64,000 bases of DNA, taken from contig NZ_NPJI01000013.1 of the NCBI RefSeq assembly GCF_002251435.1, positions 62,001 to 126,000 on the forward strand. The letters run 5' to 3'. The DNA is from Prevotella sp. P2-180 (GTDB lineage Bacteria > Bacteroidota > Bacteroidia > Bacteroidales > Bacteroidaceae). Both the position numbers and the translations under genes were made by a program. This document shows, one piece after another, positions 27,628-36,142 of the stretch; the first letter of the stretch is position 1, and each line of letters starts with the position of its first letter. The notes under the pieces were generated by a model. That model saw only the letters and a list, made by a program, of their open reading frames with translations, was not told the DNA's origin and ran no database searches.

Positions 27628-27659
27628 TTTGGTGGTAACAATTTTTTTTCCTACTTTTG
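27628..27659 (+). promoter_or_regulatory. Promoter upstream of the SGNH hydrolase region
   Basis: TTTG (27628-27631), a 20-bp spacer and TACTTTTG (27652-27659) fit the consensus exactly. A transcript would begin near 27665, just before a 62-codon frame at 27684. Confidence 0.75.
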
Positions 27660-27683
27660 CAGAGTAGATAACTGAAACATTAT

Positions 27684-27872
27684 ATGGCAAACACTATAAA
27701 GCTATACAAACCTCTATCCGAGTTGTCGGTCTATCCTCTCGTTAAAAATACACAAAATACACAAGGTTGTGTTACACAAGGTTGGGTATTTTGTGTATTT
27801 TCACTATATTTGCAGCGGTTTTTCATACAATATGATGAACTCCTCACAATAAAAAAGAACGTTGAACAATGA
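27684..27872 (+). CDS. Possible leader peptide upstream of the SGNH hydrolase
   Basis: A 62-residue frame with an ATG about 18 bp after the promoter at 27628-27659. Its TGA overlaps the hydrolase ATG at 27869 (ATGA), as in coupled genes. No recognised domain; the middle of the frame is made of the repeats at 27745-27801, which could be DNA-level structure rather than protein. It may be a real leader or chance. Confidence 0.3.
   Translation: MANTIKLYKPLSELSVYPLVKNTQNTQGCVTQGWVFCVFSLYLQRFFIQYDELLTIKKNVEQ
27745..27801. repeat. 16-bp inverted repeat enclosing an 11-bp direct repeat
   Basis: AAAATACACAAAATAC (27745-27760) is perfectly repeated in reverse at 27786-27801. The 25-nt interval and its border hold two copies of ACACAAGGTTG (27759-27769 and 27774-27784). 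The right arm lies within the spacer of a promoter (27782-27812), so it may be an operator or an RNA hairpin. Confidence 0.8.
27782..27812 (+). promoter_or_regulatory. Promoter of the SGNH hydrolase gene
   Basis: TTG (27782-27784), 20-bp spacer and TATATTTG (27805-27812). Start point near 27818, about 50 nt before the ATG. It overlaps the right arm of the inverted repeat 27745-27801. Confidence 0.65.
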
Positions 27873-28537
27873 AAAGAAATTTACTTGTCATGCTGCTGTT
27901 GGCAATCGTGTCGATGGCTAATTCTCAGACCAAAATTATTAATGTCATCGGCGACTCATACGTGCGGAACCATAAACGGCCGGTGGAGGAGACGTGGCAC
28001 TATAAGATGGCGCAACGGCTGGGATTTGCCTACAACAACTACGGACGCAACGGAGGCTGTGTGGCTTTCGACCGCACCCACGACGGAAAATATAACTTTG
28101 GGCCCGCGATGTATGCCAGGGCGGGACTGATGGATTCTGCCGCAGACTATGTAGTCATAATTGGCGGTCACAACGATGCCTTCAAGGTGAAGGACAACAA
28201 GGATTCGCTGCTGATGTTCAGAGACTCGCTCCAACTGCTGATAACGAATGTGAAGAAACAATGTCCTCGTGCAAAAATAGGATATGTCACCCCTTGGTAT
28301 TGCGACCATCCCGGGTTTGGACAAGTGTGCAAGACCATCAGGCAAGTGTGTCGCAAAAACAAGATCCCGGTGCTTGACAACTATTCCAAGAGCTCTGTAA
28401 TAAAAGTGCGCGACGAGGACTTCCGCAAGAAATATTTCCAAGGTCCGAAAGACACTGCCCATCTTAACGACGAGGGACACAACCTCTTCCTGCCCGTAGG
28501 AATGGAATGGTTCACCAAGGAAATGCTATCACAATAG
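27869..28537 (+). CDS. Secreted SGNH/GDSL-family hydrolase
   Basis: 222 residues with a signal peptide (LLVMLLLAIVSMANSQ). The SGNH blocks are present: block I VIGDSYV (Ser nucleophile), block II near NYGRNGG, block III GGHND and block V DTAHLNDEGH with the Asp-His pair. Such esterases often remove acetyl groups from polysaccharides or lipids; the substrate is not evident. Convergent with the membrane protein gene, 11 bp away. Confidence 0.85.
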   Translation: MKRNLLVMLLLAIVSMANSQTKIINVIGDSYVRNHKRPVEETWHYKMAQRLGFAYNNYGRNGGCVAFDRTHDGKYNFGPAMYARAGLMDSAADYVVIIGGHNDAFKVKDNKDSLLMFRDSLQLLITNVKKQCPRAKIGYVTPWYCDHPGFGQVCKTIRQVCRKNKIPVLDNYSKSSVIKVRDEDFRKKYFQGPKDTAHLNDEGHNLFLPVGMEWFTKEMLSQ

Positions 28538-28548
28538 GAATTATTGTT

Positions 28549-29988
28549 TTATCTACAGAAGTAGTCGGCAATGAGTGCAAGATTGGTGATATAGAATGAG
28601 ATGGTGAGGAAGAGTGTGGCTGCCCTTACCGCCATGAGCCAACGGCCCTCCAGCTTGCGCATGAGACAGGCGATGGAGATGGGAATGATGAATATCCAGT
28701 GGCCTGTCATGATGTATGCCTCGTTTAAGCCGAAGCCCAAGACTACATGAATGAATGCGTCGAAGGCAACGCCGGTGGCTACCATAAGGAAAAACCGCGA
28801 GCGTAGGCCGCTAATGAATCCGGCAACAAACAGAAGTACCACGAGGACTTCCAAGGCGTAGGGAACCCAATGGTCGTAGGTGACTATTATCGGGCGATTG
28901 CGCAGGGTGTCGTGAAGCAGGTAGCGCGTGTGGAGCTGTATGGACTCGCCGAAGATGTTTTCTACTGCCGATTCCCATCGCGGGGTGCTGATGTCGGTCC
29001 AGCGCAGGAATCCCTCCTTGTCCATAGGCTCTCCCTTGTTGGCATTTCCGGGCTTCTTCTGGTTTTCGAGCCATTTCTCGTGTCTCATTATTCGCATCTT
29101 GCGGTCGAAGGCCTTCATCATCAGCACGCTGTCCTTAATGTGTGTCGTATCGCGGAAGGTGGCGAGCATTTTCGCACTTTCCTTTTCTCCCTTTGCAATC
29201 ATCTTTGCCTTGGCCTTTGCCTCACGTGGAACGGTGAATGTGGCATGCTCCCACGAGGCGAAACCCCAGATTAAGGCACAAGGGAGAACGATGGCAAGAA
29301 GTATGTACTTGACACGAAACAGGCGACGACCGTTGACAAACAGTGCGTCTATATAAACCTTAATGCCATTGCTTAGCGTAGTGCCCGCCGTGAAAAGAAA
29401 CAAAAGCCATGTTTGGCGGATGTTAAGCCGACGGCCTCGCTGCATGCACTTGCCGCTCACGTAGATGGTCATCAGGAGCATGAACATCGAGGGACCGAAA
29501 TGGTCGGGAACGACGAATGTGAGCAGGACGTAGGCGAAGGAAAACAGCATATAGGCTAACAGTGTGGCGTCGGCACGGCTAACACCCACTACCTCGCGAC
29601 AAATGCGGTAAATGAATATGAAACTATAGTAGGCGAAAAACACGAGCGGAATCATCACCACCACTTGTACAAGGTTCATGCCCGTTATGGCAGTCAGTCC
29701 TTCGTTCAGCAGATGGAATGGATAAAGGAAGAACGCCAAGAGAGGATGGCGGTATGGGTCGTATGAGGCGTCCCAAATGGTCAGAACGGTATAGGTGATA
29801 GGGTCGAAGCCTGAAACCTGGAAGTTCCATACGAATTGTTTCCATACGGCTTTGCCTGTAAGGCTGAACACGTGGAAGTACTTGCTCACCGCCATTATGT
29901 TGATGGTGACAAACAGGGCGAGTGCCACGAGCGATGGAACAACTTCCTCGCGTTTTATGCGGAATGTCTTTAGAAATTCTTTAATCAT
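28549..29988 (-). CDS. Polytopic membrane protein (DUF6080-like)
   Basis: 479 residues with about ten membrane helices (for example LVALALFVTINIMAVSKYF, VVVMIPLVFFAYYSFIFIY). A hydrophilic loop (about 275-360) contains a Lys-rich stretch. The overall pattern resembles GT-C glycosyltransferases, with a large first extracytoplasmic loop (SYDPYRHPLLAF), but I see no diagnostic DxD. The DUF number is from memory. Its ATG overlaps the stop of the HAD gene by one base. It belongs to the prenyltransferase-HAD unit, so a lipid-linked sugar function is plausible. Confidence 0.65.
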   Translation of the reverse strand: MIKEFLKTFRIKREEVVPSLVALALFVTINIMAVSKYFHVFSLTGKAVWKQFVWNFQVSGFDPITYTVLTIWDASYDPYRHPLLAFFLYPFHLLNEGLTAITGMNLVQVVVMIPLVFFAYYSFIFIYRICREVVGVSRADATLLAYMLFSFAYVLLTFVVPDHFGPSMFMLLMTIYVSGKCMQRGRRLNIRQTWLLFLFTAGTTLSNGIKVYIDALFVNGRRLFRVKYILLAIVLPCALIWGFASWEHATFTVPREAKAKAKMIAKGEKESAKMLATFRDTTHIKDSVLMMKAFDRKMRIMRHEKWLENQKKPGNANKGEPMDKEGFLRWTDISTPRWESAVENIFGESIQLHTRYLLHDTLRNRPIIVTYDHWVPYALEVLVVLLFVAGFISGLRSRFFLMVATGVAFDAFIHVVLGFGLNEAYIMTGHWIFIIPISIACLMRKLEGRWLMAVRAATLFLTISFYITNLALIADYFCR

Positions 29989-30599
29989 TAGTCTGATGCT
30001 TGTTGAGAGTTGATAGCTTTGCCTTTATAGTATGCTACATTGGCGATGGATAGGAGTTCGCGGTCGCCACGACTGTCTCCATAAGCCACTATATGATAGC
30101 GGTCCAAGTCTGGACGGATGTCGATCAGACGCCTTACTTTCTCATGCCCGTAGCAGTTTGGCGTGGAGAAACGTCCTGTGAGACATCCTTCATTCACCTC
30201 TGCCTCTGTGCCTATGACACAAACGTTTTCGGTGTTGAAGAATGGCTGAACCCAGTTTACTATGCTTGCACTGACCACAATAATGTCAGCACGCTCTTCT
30301 GTCAGCTTGTATATCAAGTCGTTCATCTCGCTGCGTATGATGCCTTTATGGCTCTCCGCAAACCTTTTGCAATGGCTGTTGAACTCGTCTGTAGTCATGC
30401 CTTTGAAGAAATGGGAGAACACCCTTTGCTTTGTCTTGCCGTTGTCGTAGAGGCCAAGTTTCATAAGCACCAGCCACGGCAGGTTCAGAAGAAAGCCAAG
30501 GGTCATGCGCGGTTTGCCAAACACGAAACCGATGAACCCTAAAAGAGTGTCGCTCTTGGTTATGGTGCCGTCGAAATCGAATGCGTATATTGTTTTCAT
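29988..30599 (-). CDS. HAD-IB family phosphatase
   Basis: 203 residues. The nucleophile motif FDFDGTITKSD (residues 6-16) is followed by the motif II Ser region IIVVSASIVNWV and the motif III AYGDSRGDRELL. This is the SerB-like HAD-IB subclass. Encoded 4 bp after the UbiA-type enzyme; a phosphatase is needed after decaprenylphosphoryl-phosphoribose formation, which makes a decaprenyl-phospho-pentose pathway plausible (inference). Confidence 0.88.
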   Translation of the reverse strand: MKTIYAFDFDGTITKSDTLLGFIGFVFGKPRMTLGFLLNLPWLVLMKLGLYDNGKTKQRVFSHFFKGMTTDEFNSHCKRFAESHKGIIRSEMNDLIYKLTEERADIIVVSASIVNWVQPFFNTENVCVIGTEAEVNEGCLTGRFSTPNCYGHEKVRRLIDIRPDLDRYHIVAYGDSRGDRELLSIANVAYYKGKAINSQQASD

Positions 30600-30603
30600 T
30601 GAG

Positions 30604-31470
30604 TTACGTGTAAATGATTATGGCAAACGATATAATCCACCCTGCTATTATTAGTTGTATCAGGCGGTCGGAGAGCACCAGTCGGGTGGGTTCGCCGCTA
30701 CGCTCGTCTACCACCGTCAGCTGTATGTAGCGCAGAAGACCGAGGATGACGAAGAAGCTTGTCATATAGAGGTTTGGCGAATTAAAACGTTCTATCACTT
30801 CAGGCGACACTGTATACATTATGTAGCATACAAGCATCACACCGCCGGTGATGGTTATGGCTTGGTTGATGAACGTAAGGTTGTAGCGTGAGGTGTTTTT
30901 CCTTGGAGCCATGCCGGTCTCGTTCATGATCAGCACGTCGTCGCGTCGTTTTGCAAACGAGAGAAACAGTGTGAGAAGGAATGTCATCATCACTATCCAC
31001 CGGCTCAGCACGATGTCGGTGGCAACGCCTCCAGCCACTATGCGCATCACAAACCCCAATGCCACTATGCAGACGTCTATGATGGCGTAATGCTTCAGTC
31101 GGATACAGTAGCACAGGTTCATGGCCAGATATACTGCTATGACGACAGACAGCATCCAGTTGTTTAACAGAAAAGGTAAGGCCAATGCCGCTATGGCCAG
31201 GATAATGGCCAGAAGGCTTGCCTGTCGCTTGCTTACAAGACCTGCGGCAATGGGGCGCTTGCATTTCTTAGGATGCTTTTTGTCGGCCTCTACGTCAACA
31301 ATGTCGTTGATGGAGTATATGGCTGAAGCCGCAAAAGAGAATGCGACAAAAGCCACAAGGGAGGAGGTCCAGTCTGCCATGTCAAACAAGCTGCCTCCGA
31401 AAAACAGCGGGATGAAGATGAATGTGTTCTTCACCCATTGGTGTGGACGTAATATCTTAAGTATATTCAT
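30604..31470 (-). CDS. UbiA-family prenyltransferase, decaprenyl-phosphate phosphoribosyltransferase-like
   Basis: 288 residues, about eight membrane helices. The N-terminal LRPHQWVKNTFIFIPLFFGG and first Asp-rich motif NDIVDVEADKKHPKKCKRP match enzymes that transfer phosphoribose from PRPP to decaprenyl phosphate (the mycobacterial Rv3806c type). A second Asp motif is less sharp (AKRRDDVLIM). Membrane-bound, with its HAD partner directly downstream. It may supply a lipid-linked pentose donor to envelope polymers; plain UbiA quinone synthesis seems less likely from this sequence. Confidence 0.8.
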   Translation of the reverse strand: MNILKILRPHQWVKNTFIFIPLFFGGSLFDMADWTSSLVAFVAFSFAASAIYSINDIVDVEADKKHPKKCKRPIAAGLVSKRQASLLAIILAIAALALPFLLNNWMLSVVIAVYLAMNLCYCIRLKHYAIIDVCIVALGFVMRIVAGGVATDIVLSRWIVMMTFLLTLFLSFAKRRDDVLIMNETGMAPRKNTSRYNLTFINQAITITGGVMLVCYIMYTVSPEVIERFNSPNLYMTSFFVILGLLRYIQLTVVDERSGEPTRLVLSDRLIQLIIAGWIISFAIIIYT

Positions 31471-31515
31471 ATCTTTGAATTTTTTTCATTTATCGCTCTT
31501 TTCACGAGTTTGCTC

Positions 31516-32526
31516 CTATCTCCTCACTCCCTTCTCCAGCACCTTGTGAAGAAGCCAAGCCAGTGGGAGTGTAATGAGAAGGGTGAGCAGGGCGGTGAGC
31601 CAATAGCCGAGTGAAAATGGCTTCAGCTGCTTCATGACAAACTCCACGTGGATGAGATAAAACTCCAGGCTGATTGTGCCGATGAAGGCAAGGCTACGAA
31701 GTAGTAATTGGGGAAAGTATGCGAACATTCGGCAAGCCAATAGCGAAAGACTTATCGAGAGGGGAATGTATGCCATGCGTTCAAGAAACAGGGGGAAGCG
31801 ACCTCGCAGGCCTCCTTCAAACAAGAGACATACATAAGCGCTCAGAGCCAACGACAAGGCCGCCACAACCCATGCGTCGCGACTCGCCTCGCGTCTTTCC
31901 CTTACCCATTGCCCGACGTTGATGCCTATGAGGAAAATGGGTATGCGGCTGATGAATATCTCTATGTGGCGGAGGCTTGTCCATAAGGTCTGGTCGTAGC
32001 GCATGGCTATACAAAACAGCATGAACACTACAGGCAGCCAGCACCATGACCTCGAACGGCTGAGAAGTGTCATATAGGCTGGAGCTACGGTATAGAGTGT
32101 CATTATCGCTGGTATATACCAGAAGTGCAGCTCGTTATATATTGTCCAAAAGCCGTGGTAGTATATGATGTTAAGGATAGTGTCTGTCAAGTCTGCCTTG
32201 TCGTTTATATATAAAGGTATAAAGTAAAGGCAGGCTATGACCAGCCATGCTGGATATACCCTTATATAGCGACGCCAGTAGAACTGCTTCAGTGTAGTGC
32301 CTTTCGACCATGCGAACCACAGTCCGATACCGCTGACGAAAAGGAAGATGTCGACCCCAACGTTTCCGCAGCGGCTGAGGCAGTAGGCAAGTGTCTCGTT
32401 ATGACGTCCGCCTACGTGAAACAGAAGGATGAAGAGCATGGCAAGTCCCATCAGCTCACTTCTGTACCTGCTGAGCGATGTCCACTGCAGTGCTCCTGTC
32501 GTATGTTTGTTGTTGTCAGCCTTCAT
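31516..32526 (-). CDS. Acyltransferase 3 family membrane protein
   Basis: 336 residues with about ten helices. The RYRSELMGLAMLFILLFHVGG region carries the conserved His of the family in helix 1, and FLFVSGIGLWF with YWRRYIRVYPAW matches the second block. Such proteins acylate (often O-acetylate) surface glycans. Encoded 5 bp after a second family member, so the two may act on one polymer at different positions. Confidence 0.87.
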   Translation of the reverse strand: MKADNNKHTTGALQWTSLSRYRSELMGLAMLFILLFHVGGRHNETLAYCLSRCGNVGVDIFLFVSGIGLWFAWSKGTTLKQFYWRRYIRVYPAWLVIACLYFIPLYINDKADLTDTILNIIYYHGFWTIYNELHFWYIPAIMTLYTVAPAYMTLLSRSRSWCWLPVVFMLFCIAMRYDQTLWTSLRHIEIFISRIPIFLIGINVGQWVRERREASRDAWVVAALSLALSAYVCLLFEGGLRGRFPLFLERMAYIPLSISLSLLACRMFAYFPQLLLRSLAFIGTISLEFYLIHVEFVMKQLKPFSLGYWLTALLTLLITLPLAWLLHKVLEKGVRR

Positions 32527-32531
32527 TTTCT

Positions 32532-33620
32532 TCAGTTTTTGTTTTCATCATTGTTGTTCATTCTGGGCTCTGCTATTTTGTCCATCACCTGTTTGGTAAG
32601 CCAAGAGAAGGCCAATGTGGCTATGAAATAGAGCAGCAGCCCGTCGTATACTTCGCCATGGCGTGATATGGGAATGAAGATTTTACGGAAAACAGGATGT
32701 ATGACAAACATGGCAGCCGAGATTGTGCCAAACCATCCGAACAGGCTTATTGCCCTTGAGGGTAAAGTCTTTATCAGGCATACAGCGGCTGCACAGATGG
32801 CAAAGGGCACCCAAAGCCAAGAGTGGAAAGAGAAGCAGCCTGCAATGATGGCTACGGAGAGAAGGAAAAGGCGCAACGACCAATGGAACCGGGACACTTC
32901 GACATGTTCCGGACGAAGATAGCGTGCGGCAAGCAGTCCTGCGCCAAATGGCAGTATGCCGCCAATGAAATTATAGCGTAGCCAGTTCAATTCAGAACTT
33001 TCAGGTCCACATGCCACTTGCGCCAACCAGCATAACACGACGAGACCCACGGTGAAACCCCAATGCCTGCGGAAGAGCAACAGGCGATATACGATATAGA
33101 GTTGCATCATAAGTCCGAAAAACCAGTATGGGCCAGGCCAAATGGCCTCGTTTGGCTCAGGAAGCAGGTTTGCCATCATGCCGAAAAGAGCCAGCACATT
33201 TTCTGCCGCATAACCACGAGGACCGCGCGTAAGGTAGTCAACCACTATGAAAGCGGCAAAGCCCGGAACCATCATGCGCAGGAGCTTTAAGTAGTGGAAA
33301 CGCGAGAATTGCCATACGGAGTGGGACGAAGTGACTGACTTGCGCTCGTATTTCAATGTAAGGCCATAGCCACTGAGGAAGAGGAAGATGGGTACACCGT
33401 AATGGCCAAAATATGAAAGCAGCTGGACGGGCAACATCTCGTCGGTGCCCGCTGCAAAATAGTCGGCAAGCTGTTGGCTGCGGCTCATGTAAAACTTGTA
33501 TTCGTTTTCCCTGATGGCAAACCAAAGCCAGTGGCAGTAATTATGAAGCATTATACCGAGAATGGCGATGCCACGCAGTGCGTCGCATTCGGCTTTGGAT
33601 AACAAAGAGTTGTTCTTCAA
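32532..33620 (-). CDS. Acyltransferase 3 family membrane protein
   Basis: 362 residues. CDALRGIAILGIMLHNYCHW holds the family His (helix 1), followed by FLFLSGYGLTLKYE. It probably O-acylates an envelope glycan. The start is a TTG at 33620: the sequence GGAGG stands about 10 nt upstream on the minus strand, and no ATG occurs before residue 23. A clear Shine-Dalgarno is unusual for this phylum. It lies downstream of the NadD-transferase fusion by 44 bp. Confidence 0.87.
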   Translation of the reverse strand: MKNNSLLSKAECDALRGIAILGIMLHNYCHWLWFAIRENEYKFYMSRSQQLADYFAAGTDEMLPVQLLSYFGHYGVPIFLFLSGYGLTLKYERKSVTSSHSVWQFSRFHYLKLLRMMVPGFAAFIVVDYLTRGPRGYAAENVLALFGMMANLLPEPNEAIWPGPYWFFGLMMQLYIVYRLLLFRRHWGFTVGLVVLCWLAQVACGPESSELNWLRYNFIGGILPFGAGLLAARYLRPEHVEVSRFHWSLRLFLLSVAIIAGCFSFHSWLWVPFAICAAAVCLIKTLPSRAISLFGWFGTISAAMFVIHPVFRKIFIPISRHGEVYDGLLLYFIATLAFSWLTKQVMDKIAEPRMNNNDENKN

Positions 33621-33664
33621 TTTCTTTACCTCCGATTTTCTTTATTAATACACATATTAACTCC

Positions 33665-36142
33665 TTATCTCCTTTCCCCCTTGAGCAGGTTATAGTCCAC
33701 CTGTCCTTTCAGCACCCTTGGCCTGTCGGCATTATAGTCGTCTTCCAAAGGGTTGTAGTCGCTTCGGTATTCCTTGCAGTGGATGCCTGCAAGATAGAGC
33801 AGAAGGTGGGGCATGTTGTCGGTCATGAACGGCAGATGCCTTGCCGCCTTTATTCGTCTTACGATGTCGGGATGATTCCTGCGGTATTTCTTTGAACACC
33901 AAATCCAGAAAGGCACTTCAAACTCCTCATGTGCCAGGCGATAGTCTATCTCTGCCGAGTGTAAGCGTCCGAACACTGGCTTGCCGTCGCCGAAAGCTTC
34001 CTCGCCATGGTCTGAGGTGTGTACGACAATCACGTCTTCGTCTTCCCAACGTTTAAGAAGTTCGTTTACCACGTGGTCGTTGTAAAGTGTGGCATTGTCG
34101 TAGTCGGCCAGTATCATCTTGTTCTTGTGGCTCAGGGAGTCGTAGGAGTAGTCTTTGGCATAAAAGCGCTTGTATTCTCTCGGATACCGGTAGCCGTAGG
34201 TCGTGTGTTGTCCCATGAAGTGGATGATGGTCAGGCGGTTGTCGCCTGTGATTTGCCTGTGGGGAATTGAATCCTTTAGATGGTCGTATTCAATTATCAT
34301 GCCGCTGTCCAAACGGTGGAGCTTGTCGTTGCGAACGTCAAACTGGGCTTCGCTGAGCTTGGGGTTGTTGAGGAAGAATCCTCCGCTGAAGTCATATACC
34401 GCCTCTTTGGCCTGTGGGAGAAATTGGTTGGTGATGAACGTCACATTATAGCCTGCCTTGCGAAACAGTTCCGGAAACAGAGGATAGTCACACCATTCCC
34501 CACTGTCGCCAACGGCATGAAGTGAAAAAATGTTCTTGAACACAAAACTCGTGAGGTTCCAGCATGATACCACATCGTCAAACAAAATCAGTTCGCCGTC
34601 GTTGAGGCGTTTCATCTGGTTGGGAGTGGTTGGCTTGTCGTAGCCATAGAGTTGGGAGTGGTGCTTGTTGTAGCTCTCGCCAAGCAGGAATACGATGTGA
34701 GGGCTGCGGAATGAGCAGGAGTCCACCTTCACCTTTGCTATTCCGTCTATGAGGCGGTCGAGCTGGCGTGAGGCAAGCTCATTGGCATAGATGCTGAAAG
34801 CAAGGCGGTGGATGGGAAGGTATAAGGTGGCGCGGTCCTTTCGGGTCAGCTCGTGTTCCACCTCGCCAATGTTGTCGTAAGAAAGAAGGCGTGCCGTCGC
34901 CTGCTTGTTGTCTGATGTCTCTATCCAGCCTTCGATGAGCAGCCAGAGCGACATGGCTCCGAGTATACCGCCTGCGGCAGCACCGATGTTCACACGAACT
35001 TTGTCGGATGGTGTCAGCTTTTTGTACATACGGCCCCAGCGCCCCGTAAGCTTGTGGCGTATTGCGGGGTGAGCATTGTGGCGTGAGGAGTAAATCGCAA
35101 TGGCAATGTGGATGACGAGAATGCCAAGAAGGATGCCTACTGGCGAGGCAAGCACATCCCAGTCGAGATATGAACTTAAGAAGTTTCTGGCTTCGCTGCT
35201 GTTGGTCTCGCCTACAAGAAGGAGCATGGTGGGCGTGAGTGTCGACTTGAACTTCACAAAACAGTACATGTCAACTATCGACACAGAATAGAGTATCACA
35301 TAGATGGCAGAACGTATCCAGTTGCGCACCTTGTGTGGCACAAACGAGAGAATGAGGCAAACGGCATAGAGGTCGAAAAACAGCTCTATGGATGTAAGAG
35401 GGTAGGGCTTGGCTCCTTTCATGTCGGGTACTTCAAGCATGCAGCATGTGTATCCAACGAGAAACATGAACACGAAGAACGTAAAGTTCAGGCGTATCGG
35501 GAGGAACACTCTCGACAGTGTCGCGGTGAGTTTCTCCCAAGCAAGTCTTAATTTGCTGTTTCCTTTATCCACAAGAGCCTTGGTTACGCATGGCGGCACA
35601 AGCCTGCTGATGTCCTCGCCACGTTCCAGCCGTTTGCGCACTTCAGTGCTGCTCACGTCAAACAAGGGCGTGTCGATCACCCTTACCCTTGGCGGAAGCG
35701 AAGAGGGGTCGACAGTAGAGCCTCGCCGCGGATATATCACCATGTCGAAGTCGCGCACTATGTCATCGTGATTGCGCCATTGGTCAAAGTGTTCCCAGTT
35801 GTCGGCTCCTATGAGTAGAGTGAAGCGGTAGTCGGGGTAGGATGACTGAAGACTCAGCAAAGTGTCGTAGGTGAATGAAGGCTTAGGCATGTTGAACTCG
35901 AAGTCGGATGCCTTGATGTGGTGTTCGCCACTGAGGGCTTCACGTACAAGCTTGAGCCTTAGGTGCTCGTCCATCAGCCCCTGCTGTTGTTTCAGCGGGT
36001 TTTGTGGCGACACCACCAGCCACACCTCGTCCAGTCCGGTTTCCTTGAGCAGATGTCGGGCAAGGGCGATATGTCCGTTATGTATAGGGTTGAACGACCC
36101 TCCGAGTATGCCAATATTCATCACTCTACTTATTGTTGTCAT
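33665..36142 (-). CDS. NadD (nicotinate-nucleotide adenylyltransferase) fused to a phosphoethanolamine-transferase-like sulfatase-fold enzyme
   Basis: 825 residues in one uninterrupted frame. Residues 8-195 are a complete NadD: GGSFNPIHNGH (14-24) and SSTEVRKRL (164-172), the enzyme that adenylylates nicotinate mononucleotide in NAD synthesis. Residues 215-410 hold about five membrane helices. Residues 475-800 are an alkaline-phosphatase-superfamily domain with HIVFLLGES (Glu489, Ser490), the YGYDKPTTP loop, and TSDHGE (Asp711, His712), as in EptA/OpgE-type transferases that decorate LPS or glucans. NadD would face the cytoplasm and the transferase the periplasm. The frame could also result from loss of a NadD stop near 35568. 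The start overlaps the gmk stop (ATGA); an alternative ATG lies at 36121. Confidence 0.85.
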   Translation of the reverse strand: MTTISRVMNIGILGGSFNPIHNGHIALARHLLKETGLDEVWLVVSPQNPLKQQQGLMDEHLRLKLVREALSGEHHIKASDFEFNMPKPSFTYDTLLSLQSSYPDYRFTLLIGADNWEHFDQWRNHDDIVRDFDMVIYPRRGSTVDPSSLPPRVRVIDTPLFDVSSTEVRKRLERGEDISRLVPPCVTKALVDKGNSKLRLAWEKLTATLSRVFLPIRLNFTFFVFMFLVGYTCCMLEVPDMKGAKPYPLTSIELFFDLYAVCLILSFVPHKVRNWIRSAIYVILYSVSIVDMYCFVKFKSTLTPTMLLLVGETNSSEARNFLSSYLDWDVLASPVGILLGILVIHIAIAIYSSRHNAHPAIRHKLTGRWGRMYKKLTPSDKVRVNIGAAAGGILGAMSLWLLIEGWIETSDNKQATARLLSYDNIGEVEHELTRKDRATLYLPIHRLAFSIYANELASRQLDRLIDGIAKVKVDSCSFRSPHIVFLLGESYNKHHSQLYGYDKPTTPNQMKRLNDGELILFDDVVSCWNLTSFVFKNIFSLHAVGDSGEWCDYPLFPELFRKAGYNVTFITNQFLPQAKEAVYDFSGGFFLNNPKLSEAQFDVRNDKLHRLDSGMIIEYDHLKDSIPHRQITGDNRLTIIHFMGQHTTYGYRYPREYKRFYAKDYSYDSLSHKNKMILADYDNATLYNDHVVNELLKRWEDEDVIVVHTSDHGEEAFGDGKPVFGRLHSAEIDYRLAHEEFEVPFWIWCSKKYRRNHPDIVRRIKAARHLPFMTDNMPHLLLYLAGIHCKEYRSDYNPLEDDYNADRPRVLKGQVDYNLLKGERR

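Noticed and set aside
27475..27690. Minus-strand frame of 71 codons in the palindrome region
   Set aside because: Its repeated Tyr-Ala-Ile pattern only reflects the TGGCATAA repeats; no ribosome site or family match.
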